Source of the DNA: Pseudomonas sp. RIT-PI-AD
GTDB lineage: Bacteria; Pseudomonadota; Gammaproteobacteria; Pseudomonadales; Pseudomonadaceae
Assembly: GCF_025642785.1 (NCBI RefSeq)
Contig: NZ_JANZKU010000033.1
Span: 1-37,001 of the forward strand
Length of the DNA stretch: 37,001 bases
Direction: 5' to 3'
Positions 25,961 through 34,527 of this stretch are shown in pieces. The notes beneath the pieces are model-generated. The model saw nothing but the letters and a program-made list of their open reading frames with translations, was not told the origin of the DNA and made no database searches. Numbering within the stretch: the first letter of the stretch is position 1; every line of letters starts with the position of its first letter. Position numbers and translations under genes: made by a program.

Positions 25961-27772
25961 CTACAGCGACTTCCAAAGGGAGTCAAAATCTTCCTCGCCG
26001 CTGGTTTCCTGGCTTGCCGGAGCTGTGACGGGCTTCCCGACTTGAGTCGGCGCTTCCTCGAAAGGCCGGTACTCGAACTGGTTGAAACTGCCGGTGGAGG
26101 TCTGCCGGCGAGTGAGGACCGCTCGCCGCTCGTCCCCTTGCAGGTTGATCTGCACCTTGTTGCCTTCCTGGAACGGCAGGCGTGGGGTGAGCAGGCTGGC
26201 GGGCCGCGAAATGGCGCTGATCTCCGGCAGGAGCAGCGCGCGCAGATACTGGCTGCTCTGCTCGGCCTTGCGCAGCAGTTGCAGGCCGCAGGGGTGGGCA
26301 TGGGGGGCGATCAGTTCGATACCCATCTGCGTGCCGCCGCCGCGGACCTGGCGGATCCAGCGGGCCACCGCGATGCTCCAACCCTGGCCGGGCGCATCCT
26401 GGATGCCCAGCAGTTCACCGGCCTGGAGCTGGTTCGGCACTTCCTTCGGCCAGCTCAGGCAGTACCCGCCGGGACTGTGGTTGATGATGGGCAGGGCGAA
26501 GGTCGGATAGGTCTCGGTGGTGCTGGGCGGGGAGTGGTGCTCGCCGTTGGCCGAGGGCGGCTTCTGGTACTGGATTTCCTCGAAAGGCAGGCCGTCTTCC
26601 CAATTCGCGGTCGGCTGGGCGTCGAAGGCGTTGGCCCAGACGTCGGGCCCGCCGGTGCTCGGCTTGAACACCGCCTGGCTGACCTGCTCGGGCAGTTTCA
26701 GCACTTCGCTGAAGGGTTTCTTGCCGGCCAGAAAATAATGCAGGGCGCTCATGCCGATGCAGACGGTCAGGTTGCCTTGGCCCGGATTGCGCTGGAAGGT
26801 GCGCTCGGAGATGTCGCCCCAGGCGGAGCTCAGGTGTTGCAGCAAGTCGAGGCTGAAGCCTTCCGGGACCAGCAGGCGCGATTGCTTGCGGGACTCCGCG
26901 GGCAGGAGCAGGTATTCCTTGATCGCATCCACCAGGGGCAGCGGGTCGATGCCGAGCAGGTTGTGCAGCTCGCCTTCCTTGAACAGCGACTTGTAGCGGG
27001 GCGGGCCGTCCATGAGCGGCGCGACCACGAACAGCGAGGAAGCCGCTTCGGCGTTCTGCAGGTTGACCAGCGTGCTCCAGGGCTCCAGCACCTCGGCCAG
27101 GCGGGCGATGCCGCTCTGGCGCATCTGGTTGCAGCGGGCGCAACCGAGCAGCAGCGCAACGATGTAGGTCTGCTCGGTGCTGAGTCCCTTGCCATGGAAC
27201 GCCAGGCCGTCGCGTACCACCACGCTTTGCAGGTTTCGCTGGCGGGCGATCTGGTAGAGCTGGTGCAGCTCCAGCCAGAGCCCTTCCGGGACCGGGCAGT
27301 AGAGCTGGCTGGCACGGATCAGCGGGCCGCACAGGCTATGGGAGGCGCGTTGCAGGGCGACGGTCAGCAGCTGTGCGCGATCCCGCGAAGGCCGCGGGCA
27401 TTCCTGGGCGACGATCAGCTTGTAGCCGACCGCCAGGTGGTTCTGCAGCGCCTGGCAGAGGTTGGCCACCTTGCGCGGACGCTCGTCGAGGACGATCGCC
27501 TGGTTGAGGAAATGCCGCTCGAGGTGCTTGCAGACGTAATACACCTCGGGCCGGATCAGCTCGAGCAATTGCAGGCGATTTTCCGCAGGGGTCACCAACT
27601 GGTTGAGCTCCACCAGGCTCTGGTAGAGCTGGCGTGCGGTTTCCCCCAGGTTGGCCTTCGGCAGACCCGCTATCCAGCGTTTGAGATCGCGGGTACTGGC
27701 ATCGCAGAAGGACAAGCCCTGCTTGGTCGGGGTCGGCACGCGCAGTAGCAGGTGGGGACTCTGTTTATCCAT
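25961..27772 (-). CDS. Large protein with C-terminal PilZ-like domain
   Basis: A 603-residue cytoplasmic protein without signal peptide or membrane segment. Its N-terminal 400 residues are mostly helical and not recognisable (for example LNQLVTPAENRLQLLELIRP). About residues 430-560 resemble a PilZ fold: PNQLQAGELLGIQDAPGQGW, then GGGTQMGIELIAPHAHPCGL. A classic RxxxR...D/NxSxxG pair is not obvious, so c-di-GMP binding is uncertain. A Cys pair in GCARCNQ (near 220) is notable. It sits directly upstream of fimX on the same strand, the arrangement of PA4958-fimX as I recall in P. aeruginosa, suggesting a shared role in pilus or c-di-GMP signalling. Confidence 0.7.
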   Translation of the reverse strand: MDKQSPHLLLRVPTPTKQGLSFCDASTRDLKRWIAGLPKANLGETARQLYQSLVELNQLVTPAENRLQLLELIRPEVYYVCKHLERHFLNQAIVLDERPRKVANLCQALQNHLAVGYKLIVAQECPRPSRDRAQLLTVALQRASHSLCGPLIRASQLYCPVPEGLWLELHQLYQIARQRNLQSVVVRDGLAFHGKGLSTEQTYIVALLLGCARCNQMRQSGIARLAEVLEPWSTLVNLQNAEAASSLFVVAPLMDGPPRYKSLFKEGELHNLLGIDPLPLVDAIKEYLLLPAESRKQSRLLVPEGFSLDLLQHLSSAWGDISERTFQRNPGQGNLTVCIGMSALHYFLAGKKPFSEVLKLPEQVSQAVFKPSTGGPDVWANAFDAQPTANWEDGLPFEEIQYQKPPSANGEHHSPPSTTETYPTFALPIINHSPGGYCLSWPKEVPNQLQAGELLGIQDAPGQGWSIAVARWIRQVRGGGTQMGIELIAPHAHPCGLQLLRKAEQSSQYLRALLLPEISAISRPASLLTPRLPFQEGNKVQINLQGDERRAVLTRRQTSTGSFNQFEYRPFEEAPTQVGKPVTAPASQETSGEEDFDSLWKSL

Positions 27773-27914
27773 CTAACCGAATGACTCCAGCGGCACTGAC
27801 AGGCTTTGCATACGCATAGGGTTTCCGAACTCTAGCAGTATCCCATGGGGCCCGCAGCCAAAGGCGTGGTTCGACAATCCTTTGGCGGCTGGGGGTTGCG
27901 GGCTTGGTGATGTC

Positions 27915-27947
27915 AAAAAGCCGTATGTTCGACTTCGTGACGATACG
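27915..27947 (-). terminator. Possible intrinsic terminator after psd
   Basis: On the minus strand, a stem closed by CGTAT/ATACG with inner paired CG and AC/GT steps is followed by GCTTTTTG. It lies just past the psd stop codon. The stem is interrupted, so strength is uncertain. Confidence 0.4.
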
Positions 27948-27953
27948 CGGGGT

Positions 27954-28862
27954 TCAACTGCTGGCCGGTAGTCCGTCGCCGACGGGATTGGACGGGTTTT
28001 GCGCCTCCACGGCCTGCCCGAGCGCCTGGCCCATGCGCACCGGGCTGTTGGCCGCCAGTCCGCTGGCCCAGCGTACGCGCTGCGGGCCGAACAATACGAT
28101 GGCCGTGGAGCCGAGCTTGAAGCGGCCCAGCTCGTCGCCCTGGCGCAAGTGGATCGGCGCGCGCGCGGCTTCGTCGTAGCGCAGGGTTTTCAAGTGGCGC
28201 TTCGGCGGCGTGACCAGGCCGGCCCACACGGTTTCGATGGAGGCGACGATCATCGCCCCGACCAGGACCACGGCCATCGGTCCCTGCTCGGTATCGAACA
28301 GGCAGACCACGCGCTCGTTGCGGGCGAACAGCTCCGGGACGTTTTCCGCCGTGGTCTGGTTCACCGAGAAAATCCGCCCGGGCACGTAGACCATTTCGCG
28401 AAGGGTGCCGGCCAGGGGCATGTGCACGCGGTGATAGTCGCGGGGCGACAGGTAGACCGTGGCGAAGTCGCCGCCCATGAACGGCGCGGCCCGCTCGGCA
28501 TCGCCGCCGAGCAATTCGAGCACGCTGAAGCTATGCCCCTTGGCCTGGAATATGCGGCCGTGCTCGATCCTGCCCAACTGGCTGATGCCGCCGTCCGCCG
28601 GGCTGAGCACGGCGCCGGGGGTGGGGTCCAGGGGGCGGGCGCCGTCTTTCAGGGCACGGGTGAAGAAGGCGTTGAAATGCTCGTAGGCGGTCGGGTCCTC
28701 GACCTGGGCCTCGCTCATGTCCACCTGGTAGCGCCGCACGAACCACTGGGTGAAGGCGTTCTTGAACCAGCGCACCCGGCATTCCGCGACGCATCCGGCG
28801 AGGCGCGAAAGCAGGTGGTGCGGCAACAGGTACTGACTGACGATGAACAAGCGGTCTTTCAT
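27954..28862 (-). CDS. psd: Phosphatidylserine decarboxylase proenzyme
   Basis: A 302-residue inner-membrane-associated enzyme that makes phosphatidylethanolamine. The proenzyme cleaves itself in the LGST motif (FKLGSTAIV), turning Ser 252 into the pyruvoyl cofactor. Other conserved parts are [46 protein letters not shown] and PGRIFSVN. Length is slightly above the E. coli enzyme because of a short C-terminal tail. It begins 9 nt after rhdA ends and is probably co-transcribed with it. Confidence 0.96.
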   Translation of the reverse strand: MKDRLFIVSQYLLPHHLLSRLAGCVAECRVRWFKNAFTQWFVRRYQVDMSEAQVEDPTAYEHFNAFFTRALKDGARPLDPTPGAVLSPADGGISQLGRIEHGRIFQAKGHSFSVLELLGGDAERAAPFMGGDFATVYLSPRDYHRVHMPLAGTLREMVYVPGRIFSVNQTTAENVPELFARNERVVCLFDTEQGPMAVVLVGAMIVASIETVWAGLVTPPKRHLKTLRYDEAARAPIHLRQGDELGRFKLGSTAIVLFGPQRVRWASGLAANSPVRMGQALGQAVEAQNPSNPVGDGLPASS

Positions 28863-28871
28863 GGAGATTCC

Positions 28872-29702
28872 TCAGGCGCTCGGGGGCGTGGTCTCGACGG
28901 GCGTGTCCGGATGGTTGCCCCATTCGGACCAGGAGCCGGCATAGCCTTTGACCCGGGGATAACCCAGAGCCTTGGCCACCAGGTAGGTGAAGCCGGAGCG
29001 GTGGTGGGTCTGGCAGTGGGTGATGATTTCCTTGTCCGGGGTCAGGCCCAGGCCTTGCAGCACCTCGGCGATGTCGGTGCGGATGCGCAACCCGTTCGCC
29101 GGGTCCATGCCGGCGGTCCATTCGAAGTTGATCGCCCCCGGCACGTGCCCGGCCTTGGCGGCGAGCACCTTGCGGCCGTCGTATTCGGCCGGGTTGCGGG
29201 CGTCCCAGACGCCCAGGTCAGCGGCGCCGAGGCGGCTTTGCAGGTAGTCCCGGGTAGCGGTGGGCCCGTCGTGCAGGTTCAGCGAAACCGAGCCCGAGGT
29301 GGGGGGCGGCGCCTGCTGCGACAGGGGGCGACCTTCCGCCATCCAGGCGTGCAGGCCGCCGTTCAGGTAGTGGTAGTCGGGGTGGCCGATCACGTCGAGC
29401 AGCCAGATGAACCGGCCGGCCCAGCCGCCGCCTTCATCGTCGTAGACCACGTAGACGGCGTCCTCGCGGTGGCCCAGTTCAGCGAACAGGGTCTCGAGGT
29501 CGGCGGTGGCGGGCAACAGTCCCGGGGCTGGAGGCTGGCCCAGCTGGGTGCGCTTGAAATCGACGAAGCGCGCGCCGGGAATGTGGCCTTCGGCGTAGCG
29601 CGCGGCGGCGCTCAGGTCCACCAGGATCAGTTCCGGAGCCTCGAGGCGCGTGGCCAGGTCGGCGGGTTCGATGACCAGCGGCAGGCTGGAGAAGGCAGAC
29701 AT
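28872..29702 (-). CDS. rhdA: Thiosulfate sulfurtransferase (rhodanese) RhdA
   Basis: A 276-residue tandem-domain rhodanese that transfers sulfane sulfur from thiosulfate to cyanide or other acceptors; useful in cyanogenic pseudomonads. The N-terminal domain is inactive and the C-terminal one carries the loop HCQTHHRSG with catalytic Cys 230, the same residue number and loop as Azotobacter vinelandii RhdA. CH2A/B-like stretches (YAEGHIPGARFVDF; KAGHVPGAINFEW) are present. It lies between the HDOD gene (45 nt upstream) and psd (9 nt downstream). Confidence 0.95.
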   Translation of the reverse strand: MSAFSSLPLVIEPADLATRLEAPELILVDLSAAARYAEGHIPGARFVDFKRTQLGQPPAPGLLPATADLETLFAELGHREDAVYVVYDDEGGGWAGRFIWLLDVIGHPDYHYLNGGLHAWMAEGRPLSQQAPPPTSGSVSLNLHDGPTATRDYLQSRLGAADLGVWDARNPAEYDGRKVLAAKAGHVPGAINFEWTAGMDPANGLRIRTDIAEVLQGLGLTPDKEIITHCQTHHRSGFTYLVAKALGYPRVKGYAGSWSEWGNHPDTPVETTPPSA

Positions 29703-29747
29703 GATGAGCCTCCGATGGCGGATAAAGGGCGGATTGTAGCGGAAAGG

Positions 29748-31268
29748 TCAGCGCCCGCGGCGGGCGAAACCGGTCAGGGCGCGCTCGATGCATTGCACGG
29801 TTTTGCCGAACGCCTGCAGGCCGACCTCGGAAAAGGCGTGGCCCTGCTGATCCGCTATGACCAGCATCACCACCCGGCCGTTGCTGGCGATGGAGCGCAA
29901 CAGCAAATGCTCGCTGGGGAACAGGCTCTTCACATAGCCGGGCAGGTGCGCGGAAAACTGCGCCATGTTCGCCGGGGTCAGGCGCAACTGCCCCGGCTGC
30001 TCCAGCAGGCGACGAATCACCTGGCTCTGGGCCGGGTCGAGCGTGAGCGTCCCGGCCTCCTTGGGCAGGCCGAGGGTCTGCTGGGCGACCAGCCGGCCCT
30101 GGGTGCGATCGGCGAGCATGACCAGCACGCGGCTCAGGCCGCAGGCGTGCAGGGCGTCGCGGGCGCAGGCGGTCAGTTGCACCACGTTGGCGAACGCGCT
30201 CGGCTCTTTCAGCAGCAGGCTGCAGTACTGGCGCCATTCGTTGAGTGCGCTGGCCGGCGGTGGCGGGGGAACGTCGGAAACATGGAAGCGGCGCGCCGCC
30301 CAGGGCCAGAGCAGGGCCAGGGCGGGATGCCAGAGGCCAGGCTGGAGGTGGGCCCTGGCGCTCTGTGCGGCATGCTGGTGGATTTGCTGCTGCAGGTCGC
30401 CGAGGGGCACCTGCAGGTACAACGCCGTCAGGCGTTGCCAGCGCAGGCTATGCAGGCAGGACCAGTTGTCGTGGGCGGATAGCGCCAGGCCGTTGGCCAG
30501 GACGATGGTGTTGGCCGGCTGGGTCAGGCAGCGCCGCAGCGCCGGATCGGCGTCGAGGGCTTGCTGCTGGTGCAGCGGCGACTCCAGGTCGCGGGCGATA
30601 TGCAGGGCCTTGACCAGGAAACGACGCTCGTTGTTGAGCAACCGATAGCCTTGGACGATCCATTCCGGCATCCGCCAATGCTCGGCCAGCGCCAGGCAGA
30701 GCTTCAGCAAGGGTACGCCGAGCAGATCGAGTTCGACCTTCGAAGCCACCTCGCCGTGGGCGAGCACGCGGCGCTCCCAGGCGTCGAACAGTTGCGGGTG
30801 GAGGGTCAGCAGTGGCCACAGCGGGGCGAGGAACAGCAGACTGGTGCACTGGATCTCCTGCCAGAGCCGGGCCAGGCGCGCGGCGAACAGGCCGTTGGCT
30901 TGCTGCATCGCATGCTGGCTGATCGACTGCATCTGCCGGAGCGCGGCGGGAATCCGATCCGCCGGCAGCGCCGGCAGGCGTGCCAGCAACTCCTCGCTGC
31001 GTTTGAGGCCCAAGCGGTTGAGCGCCACCTCCAGGCTTTCCGCCGGATTGTCCAGCGCCGTGGAGGAGCGATTGGCTTCGCGTATCAACTCCAGGGCCAC
31101 GGAGGGGCTGGCCTGGATCAGCTCGGCAATATCCCGTAGCGAATTACGGCTGGAGCCCAGGGCCTTGCGGATTCGCTCGTGACTGGCCAGCTCGACCGGC
31201 AGCCGTACGCCATCCAACTGTCGGATCCAGTCGGGCAGGGTGCGCGGCAGTGGTTTCGGGCTGGGCAT
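29748..31268 (-). CDS. HDOD-domain protein with C-terminal GAF-like domain
   Basis: A 506-residue cytoplasmic protein. Residues about 20-220 fit an HDOD domain, a non-catalytic HD relative common in signalling proteins: IAELIQASPSVALELIREAN, SLEVALNRLGLKRSEELLAR and later MPEWIVQGYRLLNNERRFLV. The C-terminal 150 residues resemble a small-molecule-binding GAF fold (LSRVLVMLADRTQGRLVAQQ, SNGRVVMLVIADQQGHAFSE). It diverges from motA and precedes rhdA on the same strand. The family often links to motility and c-di-GMP control, but no specific role can be read here. Confidence 0.82.
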   Translation of the reverse strand: MPSPKPLPRTLPDWIRQLDGVRLPVELASHERIRKALGSSRNSLRDIAELIQASPSVALELIREANRSSTALDNPAESLEVALNRLGLKRSEELLARLPALPADRIPAALRQMQSISQHAMQQANGLFAARLARLWQEIQCTSLLFLAPLWPLLTLHPQLFDAWERRVLAHGEVASKVELDLLGVPLLKLCLALAEHWRMPEWIVQGYRLLNNERRFLVKALHIARDLESPLHQQQALDADPALRRCLTQPANTIVLANGLALSAHDNWSCLHSLRWQRLTALYLQVPLGDLQQQIHQHAAQSARAHLQPGLWHPALALLWPWAARRFHVSDVPPPPPASALNEWRQYCSLLLKEPSAFANVVQLTACARDALHACGLSRVLVMLADRTQGRLVAQQTLGLPKEAGTLTLDPAQSQVIRRLLEQPGQLRLTPANMAQFSAHLPGYVKSLFPSEHLLLRSIASNGRVVMLVIADQQGHAFSEVGLQAFGKTVQCIERALTGFARRGR

Positions 31269-31305
31269 GGAGGTTGAGCCAAATTGGCTTTTAGCCTTAA
31301 CTGAC

Positions 31306-31332
31306 TATAGTCTGGCGCATAAGCTCCGATAA
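31306..31332 (+). promoter_or_regulatory. motA promoter region: candidate sigma-28 (FliA) and sigma-70 elements
   Basis: TATAGTCT (31306-31313), an 11-nt spacer and TCCGATAA (31325-31332) match the FliA consensus TAAAGTTT-N11-GCCGATAA at 6 of 8 and 7 of 8 positions. The same TATAGT also serves as a -10 for TTGGCT at 31284-31289 (16-nt spacer). Dual use is inferred. Confidence 0.5.
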
Positions 31333-31385
31333 ATAGAAGGGTTGTTTCATGCGACCCTTACTACTGGCTCTGCAAGACTCTCCCT

Positions 31386-32237
31386 ATGGCAAAAATCATC
31401 GGCATCATCGTCGTATTCGCCAGCGTGTTCGGCGGATACGTGTTATCGCACGGCAAGCTCGGGGCGCTGATCCAGCCCTTCGAGGTCATGATCATCGGCG
31501 GCGCGGCCCTGGGTGCCTTTCTCCAGGCCAACCCGGGCAGCGCCTTCATGCACGTTTTCAAGAAATCCTTGAAAATGTTCAGCTCGCGTTTCACCCACAC
31601 CTTCTACCTCGAAGTGTTGAAGATGCTCTACGAGATCCTCAACAAGAGCCGCCGCGAAGGCATGATGGCGATCGAGGCCGATGTGGAAGATCCCGCCGCC
31701 AGCCCGATCTTCAGCAAGTATCCGGCGATCCTCAAGGATTCGGCGATGATCGCCTTCGTCTGCGATTACCTGCGCATCATGTCCTCCGGCAACATGGCGC
31801 CCCATGAGCTGGAGGGTTTGTTCGACATGGAGTTGAACAGTCTCAAGGAGGACCTCGAACACCCGGCCCACGCGGTCAACCGCATCGCCGACGGCCTGCC
31901 GGGTTTCGGTATCGTCGCCGCGGTGCTGGGCATCGTGGTCACCATGGCGCTGCTCGGCGAGGTGGCGCAATCCGAGCTGGGCACCCACGTCGGCGCGGCC
32001 CTGGTCGGGACCTTCCTGGGGATTCTCGCCGCCTACGGCTTCTTCGGGCCGCTTTCGGTGTCCCTGGAGCACGATGCCCGGGAGGAGCTGAACGTCTACG
32101 AGGCGATCAAGGCCTGCCTGGTGTCCTCGGCCTCGGGCATGCCGCCCACCCTGGCGGTGGAGTTCGGCCGCAAGGTGCTGTTCCCGGCGCATCGGCCGAG
32201 CTTCTCCGAGCTCGAACAGGCCATGCGCGGAAGCTGA
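31386..32237 (+). CDS. motA: Flagellar stator protein MotA
   Basis: A 283-residue inner-membrane protein forming, with MotB, a proton-conducting stator that drives flagellar rotation. It starts MAKIIGIIVVFASVFGGYVL and has four transmembrane segments (about 1-22, 33-52, 170-190 and 200-225) and the large cytoplasmic loop that touches FliG. The third segment (LPGFGIVAAVLGIVVTMALL) carries the conserved proline-glycine pattern. The ATG lacks a good ribosome site; an out-of-frame ATG with a better site lies 37 nt upstream. It is followed by motB after 10 nt. P. aeruginosa-type bacteria also carry MotCD elsewhere. Confidence 0.96.
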   Translation: MAKIIGIIVVFASVFGGYVLSHGKLGALIQPFEVMIIGGAALGAFLQANPGSAFMHVFKKSLKMFSSRFTHTFYLEVLKMLYEILNKSRREGMMAIEADVEDPAASPIFSKYPAILKDSAMIAFVCDYLRIMSSGNMAPHELEGLFDMELNSLKEDLEHPAHAVNRIADGLPGFGIVAAVLGIVVTMALLGEVAQSELGTHVGAALVGTFLGILAAYGFFGPLSVSLEHDAREELNVYEAIKACLVSSASGMPPTLAVEFGRKVLFPAHRPSFSELEQAMRGS

Positions 32238-32247
32238 CGGCTGAATC

Positions 32248-33363
32248 ATGGAGAACAATCAGCCGATCATCGTCAAACGCGTCAAGAAGGTAGCGGGTGG
32301 TCACCACGGCGGCGCCTGGAAGATCGCTTTCGCCGACTTCGCCACGGCGATGATGGCGTTCTTCCTGGTGCTCTGGCTGATGTCCTCGGCCACGCCGGAG
32401 CAGAAGAAGGCCATCTCCGGCTATTTCCAGGACCCCATCGGGTTCACCGAGAGCGCCAGCCCCTACGTCATCGACCTCGGCGGCACGCCGACGCCGGCCC
32501 CGGACCGCACCCTCAATCCGGAATTGAAGGACGCGCCCAATGCCCAGGAAGCGGCCATCGATACCAAGCATGAGGATACCGAGCCGACCCAGGCGGATGC
32601 GGCGGCCGAGAAGATGGAGCACGAGCGACTCGAACTGCTGCTGCAGGAGCTGCAGAACAAGGTCGACGAAAACCCCGAGTTGAAGCGTTTCAAGGACCAG
32701 ATTCTCTTCGAGATCACCCAGGACGGCCTGCGCATCCAGATCATGGACGCCGCCAACCGGCCCATGTTCGACCTGGGCAGCGCGCGCTTGCAGCCCTATT
32801 TCGAAGACATCCTGCTGGCCATGTCCGACACCATCAAGGCGGTGCCGAACAAGATCAGCGTCAGCGGCCATACCGATGCCAAGCCCTTCGCCGGCACCGG
32901 CGGGTTCGGCAACTGGGAGTTGTCCGCCAGTCGCGCCAACGCGGCTCGCCGCACCCTGACCGCCGGCGGCTATCCGGATGAGCAGGTCGCACGGGTGGTG
33001 GGTTACGCGTCGTCGGCCCTGTTCGACCGCGAGGACCCGCTGAATCCGGTGAACCGGCGCATCGATATCACGGTGCTGACCAAGCGTGCGCAACGCGACA
33101 TCGAGGGCGAACAGAGCGGCGACGCGAAGAAGCCCGAAGCGGGCACGGAAACGACGCCCGCTTCACCGGGCACGCCCGCTGCGCCTTCCGGCGCACCGGC
33201 CCCGGCCACGACTCCGGGCGCGGGCGCTGCGGAGGCGGGGAAAGAGCCCAAGGCGGCCTCCACTGTCGATCCCAAGACGCCGGAGCAGCCCGCGGAGTTG
33301 CGTCAGAAACTGAATATCTTCGAAAAGGGCGTGCTGAAGATGGACGAGCCGAACGGCCAGTGA
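32248..33363 (+). CDS. motB: Flagellar stator protein MotB
   Basis: A 371-residue stator subunit. A single N-terminal transmembrane segment contains the proton-carrying Asp 30 (KIAFADFATAMMAFFLVLWL). A linker follows, then the peptidoglycan-binding OmpA-like domain (about 145-275; ISVSGHTDAKPF, NWELSASRANAARRTL, NPVNRRIDI). From about residue 280 the protein ends in an unusual low-complexity tail of about 90 residues rich in Pro, Ala, Thr and Glu (for example ASPGTPAAPSGAPAPATTPG), longer than I recall for PAO1 MotB. Co-transcribed with motA; it converges on rsgA with 7 nt between stops. Confidence 0.95.
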   Translation: MENNQPIIVKRVKKVAGGHHGGAWKIAFADFATAMMAFFLVLWLMSSATPEQKKAISGYFQDPIGFTESASPYVIDLGGTPTPAPDRTLNPELKDAPNAQEAAIDTKHEDTEPTQADAAAEKMEHERLELLLQELQNKVDENPELKRFKDQILFEITQDGLRIQIMDAANRPMFDLGSARLQPYFEDILLAMSDTIKAVPNKISVSGHTDAKPFAGTGGFGNWELSASRANAARRTLTAGGYPDEQVARVVGYASSALFDREDPLNPVNRRIDITVLTKRAQRDIEGEQSGDAKKPEAGTETTPASPGTPAAPSGAPAPATTPGAGAAEAGKEPKAASTVDPKTPEQPAELRQKLNIFEKGVLKMDEPNGQ

Positions 33364-33370
33364 GGCCGTT

Positions 33371-34402
33371 TTAGTAACTCGGTTCGTTCAGGCCGGCGAT
33401 GATGTGCCGGTAGCTGTTCATCCGCTGCGGATGGATGCGTCCTTCTTCCAATGCGCCGAGCAGGGCGCAGCCGGGCTCCCGGTCATGCTTGCAGTCGCGG
33501 AAGCGGCAGGTGCCGAGCAAGTCGGCGAATTCGATGAAGCCCGCCTCCACGTCGTCCCGGCTGACATGTCCGAGCCCGAATTCGCGAATACCGGGGGAAT
33601 CGATGAGCTCGCCGCCCCTGGGGAAGTGGAACAAGCGCGCGGTGGTGGTGGTGTGAGTGCCCTTGCCGGTGAGTTCCGAGAGCGCGCCGACCCGGGTATC
33701 GATTCCCGGCAGCAGGCTGTTGACCAGCGAGGACTTGCCCACGCCGGACTGCCCGACGAAGACGCTGACATGGCCGTCCAGGCGCGTTTGCAGATCCTGC
33801 ATGCCGTTACCGCCGTGGGCCGACACTTCCAGCAGCGGATAGCCGAGCTGGCGGTAGACCGAAAGCAGGCTTTCCAGGCCGGCGGCATTCTGTTCGTCGA
33901 TCAGGTCGGCCTTGTTCAGCAGCAGAAGCGGACGAATACCGGCGTGCTCGGCGGCGATCAGGTAGCGATCGATGAGGTTGGCGTGCGGATGGGGCAAGGG
34001 TGCGAAGACGATGACGATCAGGTCGACGTTGGCCGCGACCGGCTTCAGGAGGCCGCGGGTGTCCGGCCGGCACAGCTCCGAACTGCGCGGTACCTGCGCG
34101 ACGATCACGCCACTGCCCTGGTGGCCGGCGCGCCACACCACGCGATCGCCGGTGACCAGGGTCGGCAGGTTGGCGCGCAGGTGGCAGCGATGCACCTGGC
34201 CGGCCTGTTCGCCTTCCAGTGCCTCGACTTCGACCTGTACGCCGAAGTGGGCGATCACCAGCCCGTTCTGTTCCGGGCCCAGGTCGCTGCCCTCCAACTC
34301 TTCCACCGCACGATTCTCGCGTTTGGCGGCGCGGGTGGCGCGTTCTTCCTGGATCTTCTCGATGCGCCAGTTTTGCCGGCGGGTGAGGTGGCGTTTGGCC
34401 AT
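33371..34402 (-). CDS. rsgA: Ribosome small-subunit GTPase RsgA
   Basis: A 343-residue circularly permuted GTPase that checks maturation of the 30S subunit. Motif order is permuted as expected: G4 NKAD (163-166), then G1 GQSGVGKSS (217-225), then G3 DSPG (268-271). An N-terminal OB fold precedes, and a C-terminal zinc site has Cys 299, Cys 304, His 306 and Cys 312. A GTG 24 nt upstream would add eight residues, but [10 protein letters not shown] is the conserved start. TAGACT on the minus strand at 34448-34453 is a likely -10. Confidence 0.96.
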   Translation of the reverse strand: MAKRHLTRRQNWRIEKIQEERATRAAKRENRAVEELEGSDLGPEQNGLVIAHFGVQVEVEALEGEQAGQVHRCHLRANLPTLVTGDRVVWRAGHQGSGVIVAQVPRSSELCRPDTRGLLKPVAANVDLIVIVFAPLPHPHANLIDRYLIAAEHAGIRPLLLLNKADLIDEQNAAGLESLLSVYRQLGYPLLEVSAHGGNGMQDLQTRLDGHVSVFVGQSGVGKSSLVNSLLPGIDTRVGALSELTGKGTHTTTTARLFHFPRGGELIDSPGIREFGLGHVSRDDVEAGFIEFADLLGTCRFRDCKHDREPGCALLGALEEGRIHPQRMNSYRHIIAGLNEPSY

Positions 34403-34527
34403 GGGTCGTCCGAATCCGTCACGCACGGATAATTAAAGCGGGCCGCGAGTCTAGCACGGGCCGCCCCGTGGCAGTCGCAGCCTCGGTCTGGCTACACTGG
34501 ACGTTTTCCCGGCCAGCGGTGTGGTGC

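Noticed and set aside
27999-30482. 827-codon open frame antisense to psd, rhdA and the HDOD gene
   Set aside because: Covers three well-supported genes on the other strand and has shadow-type composition.
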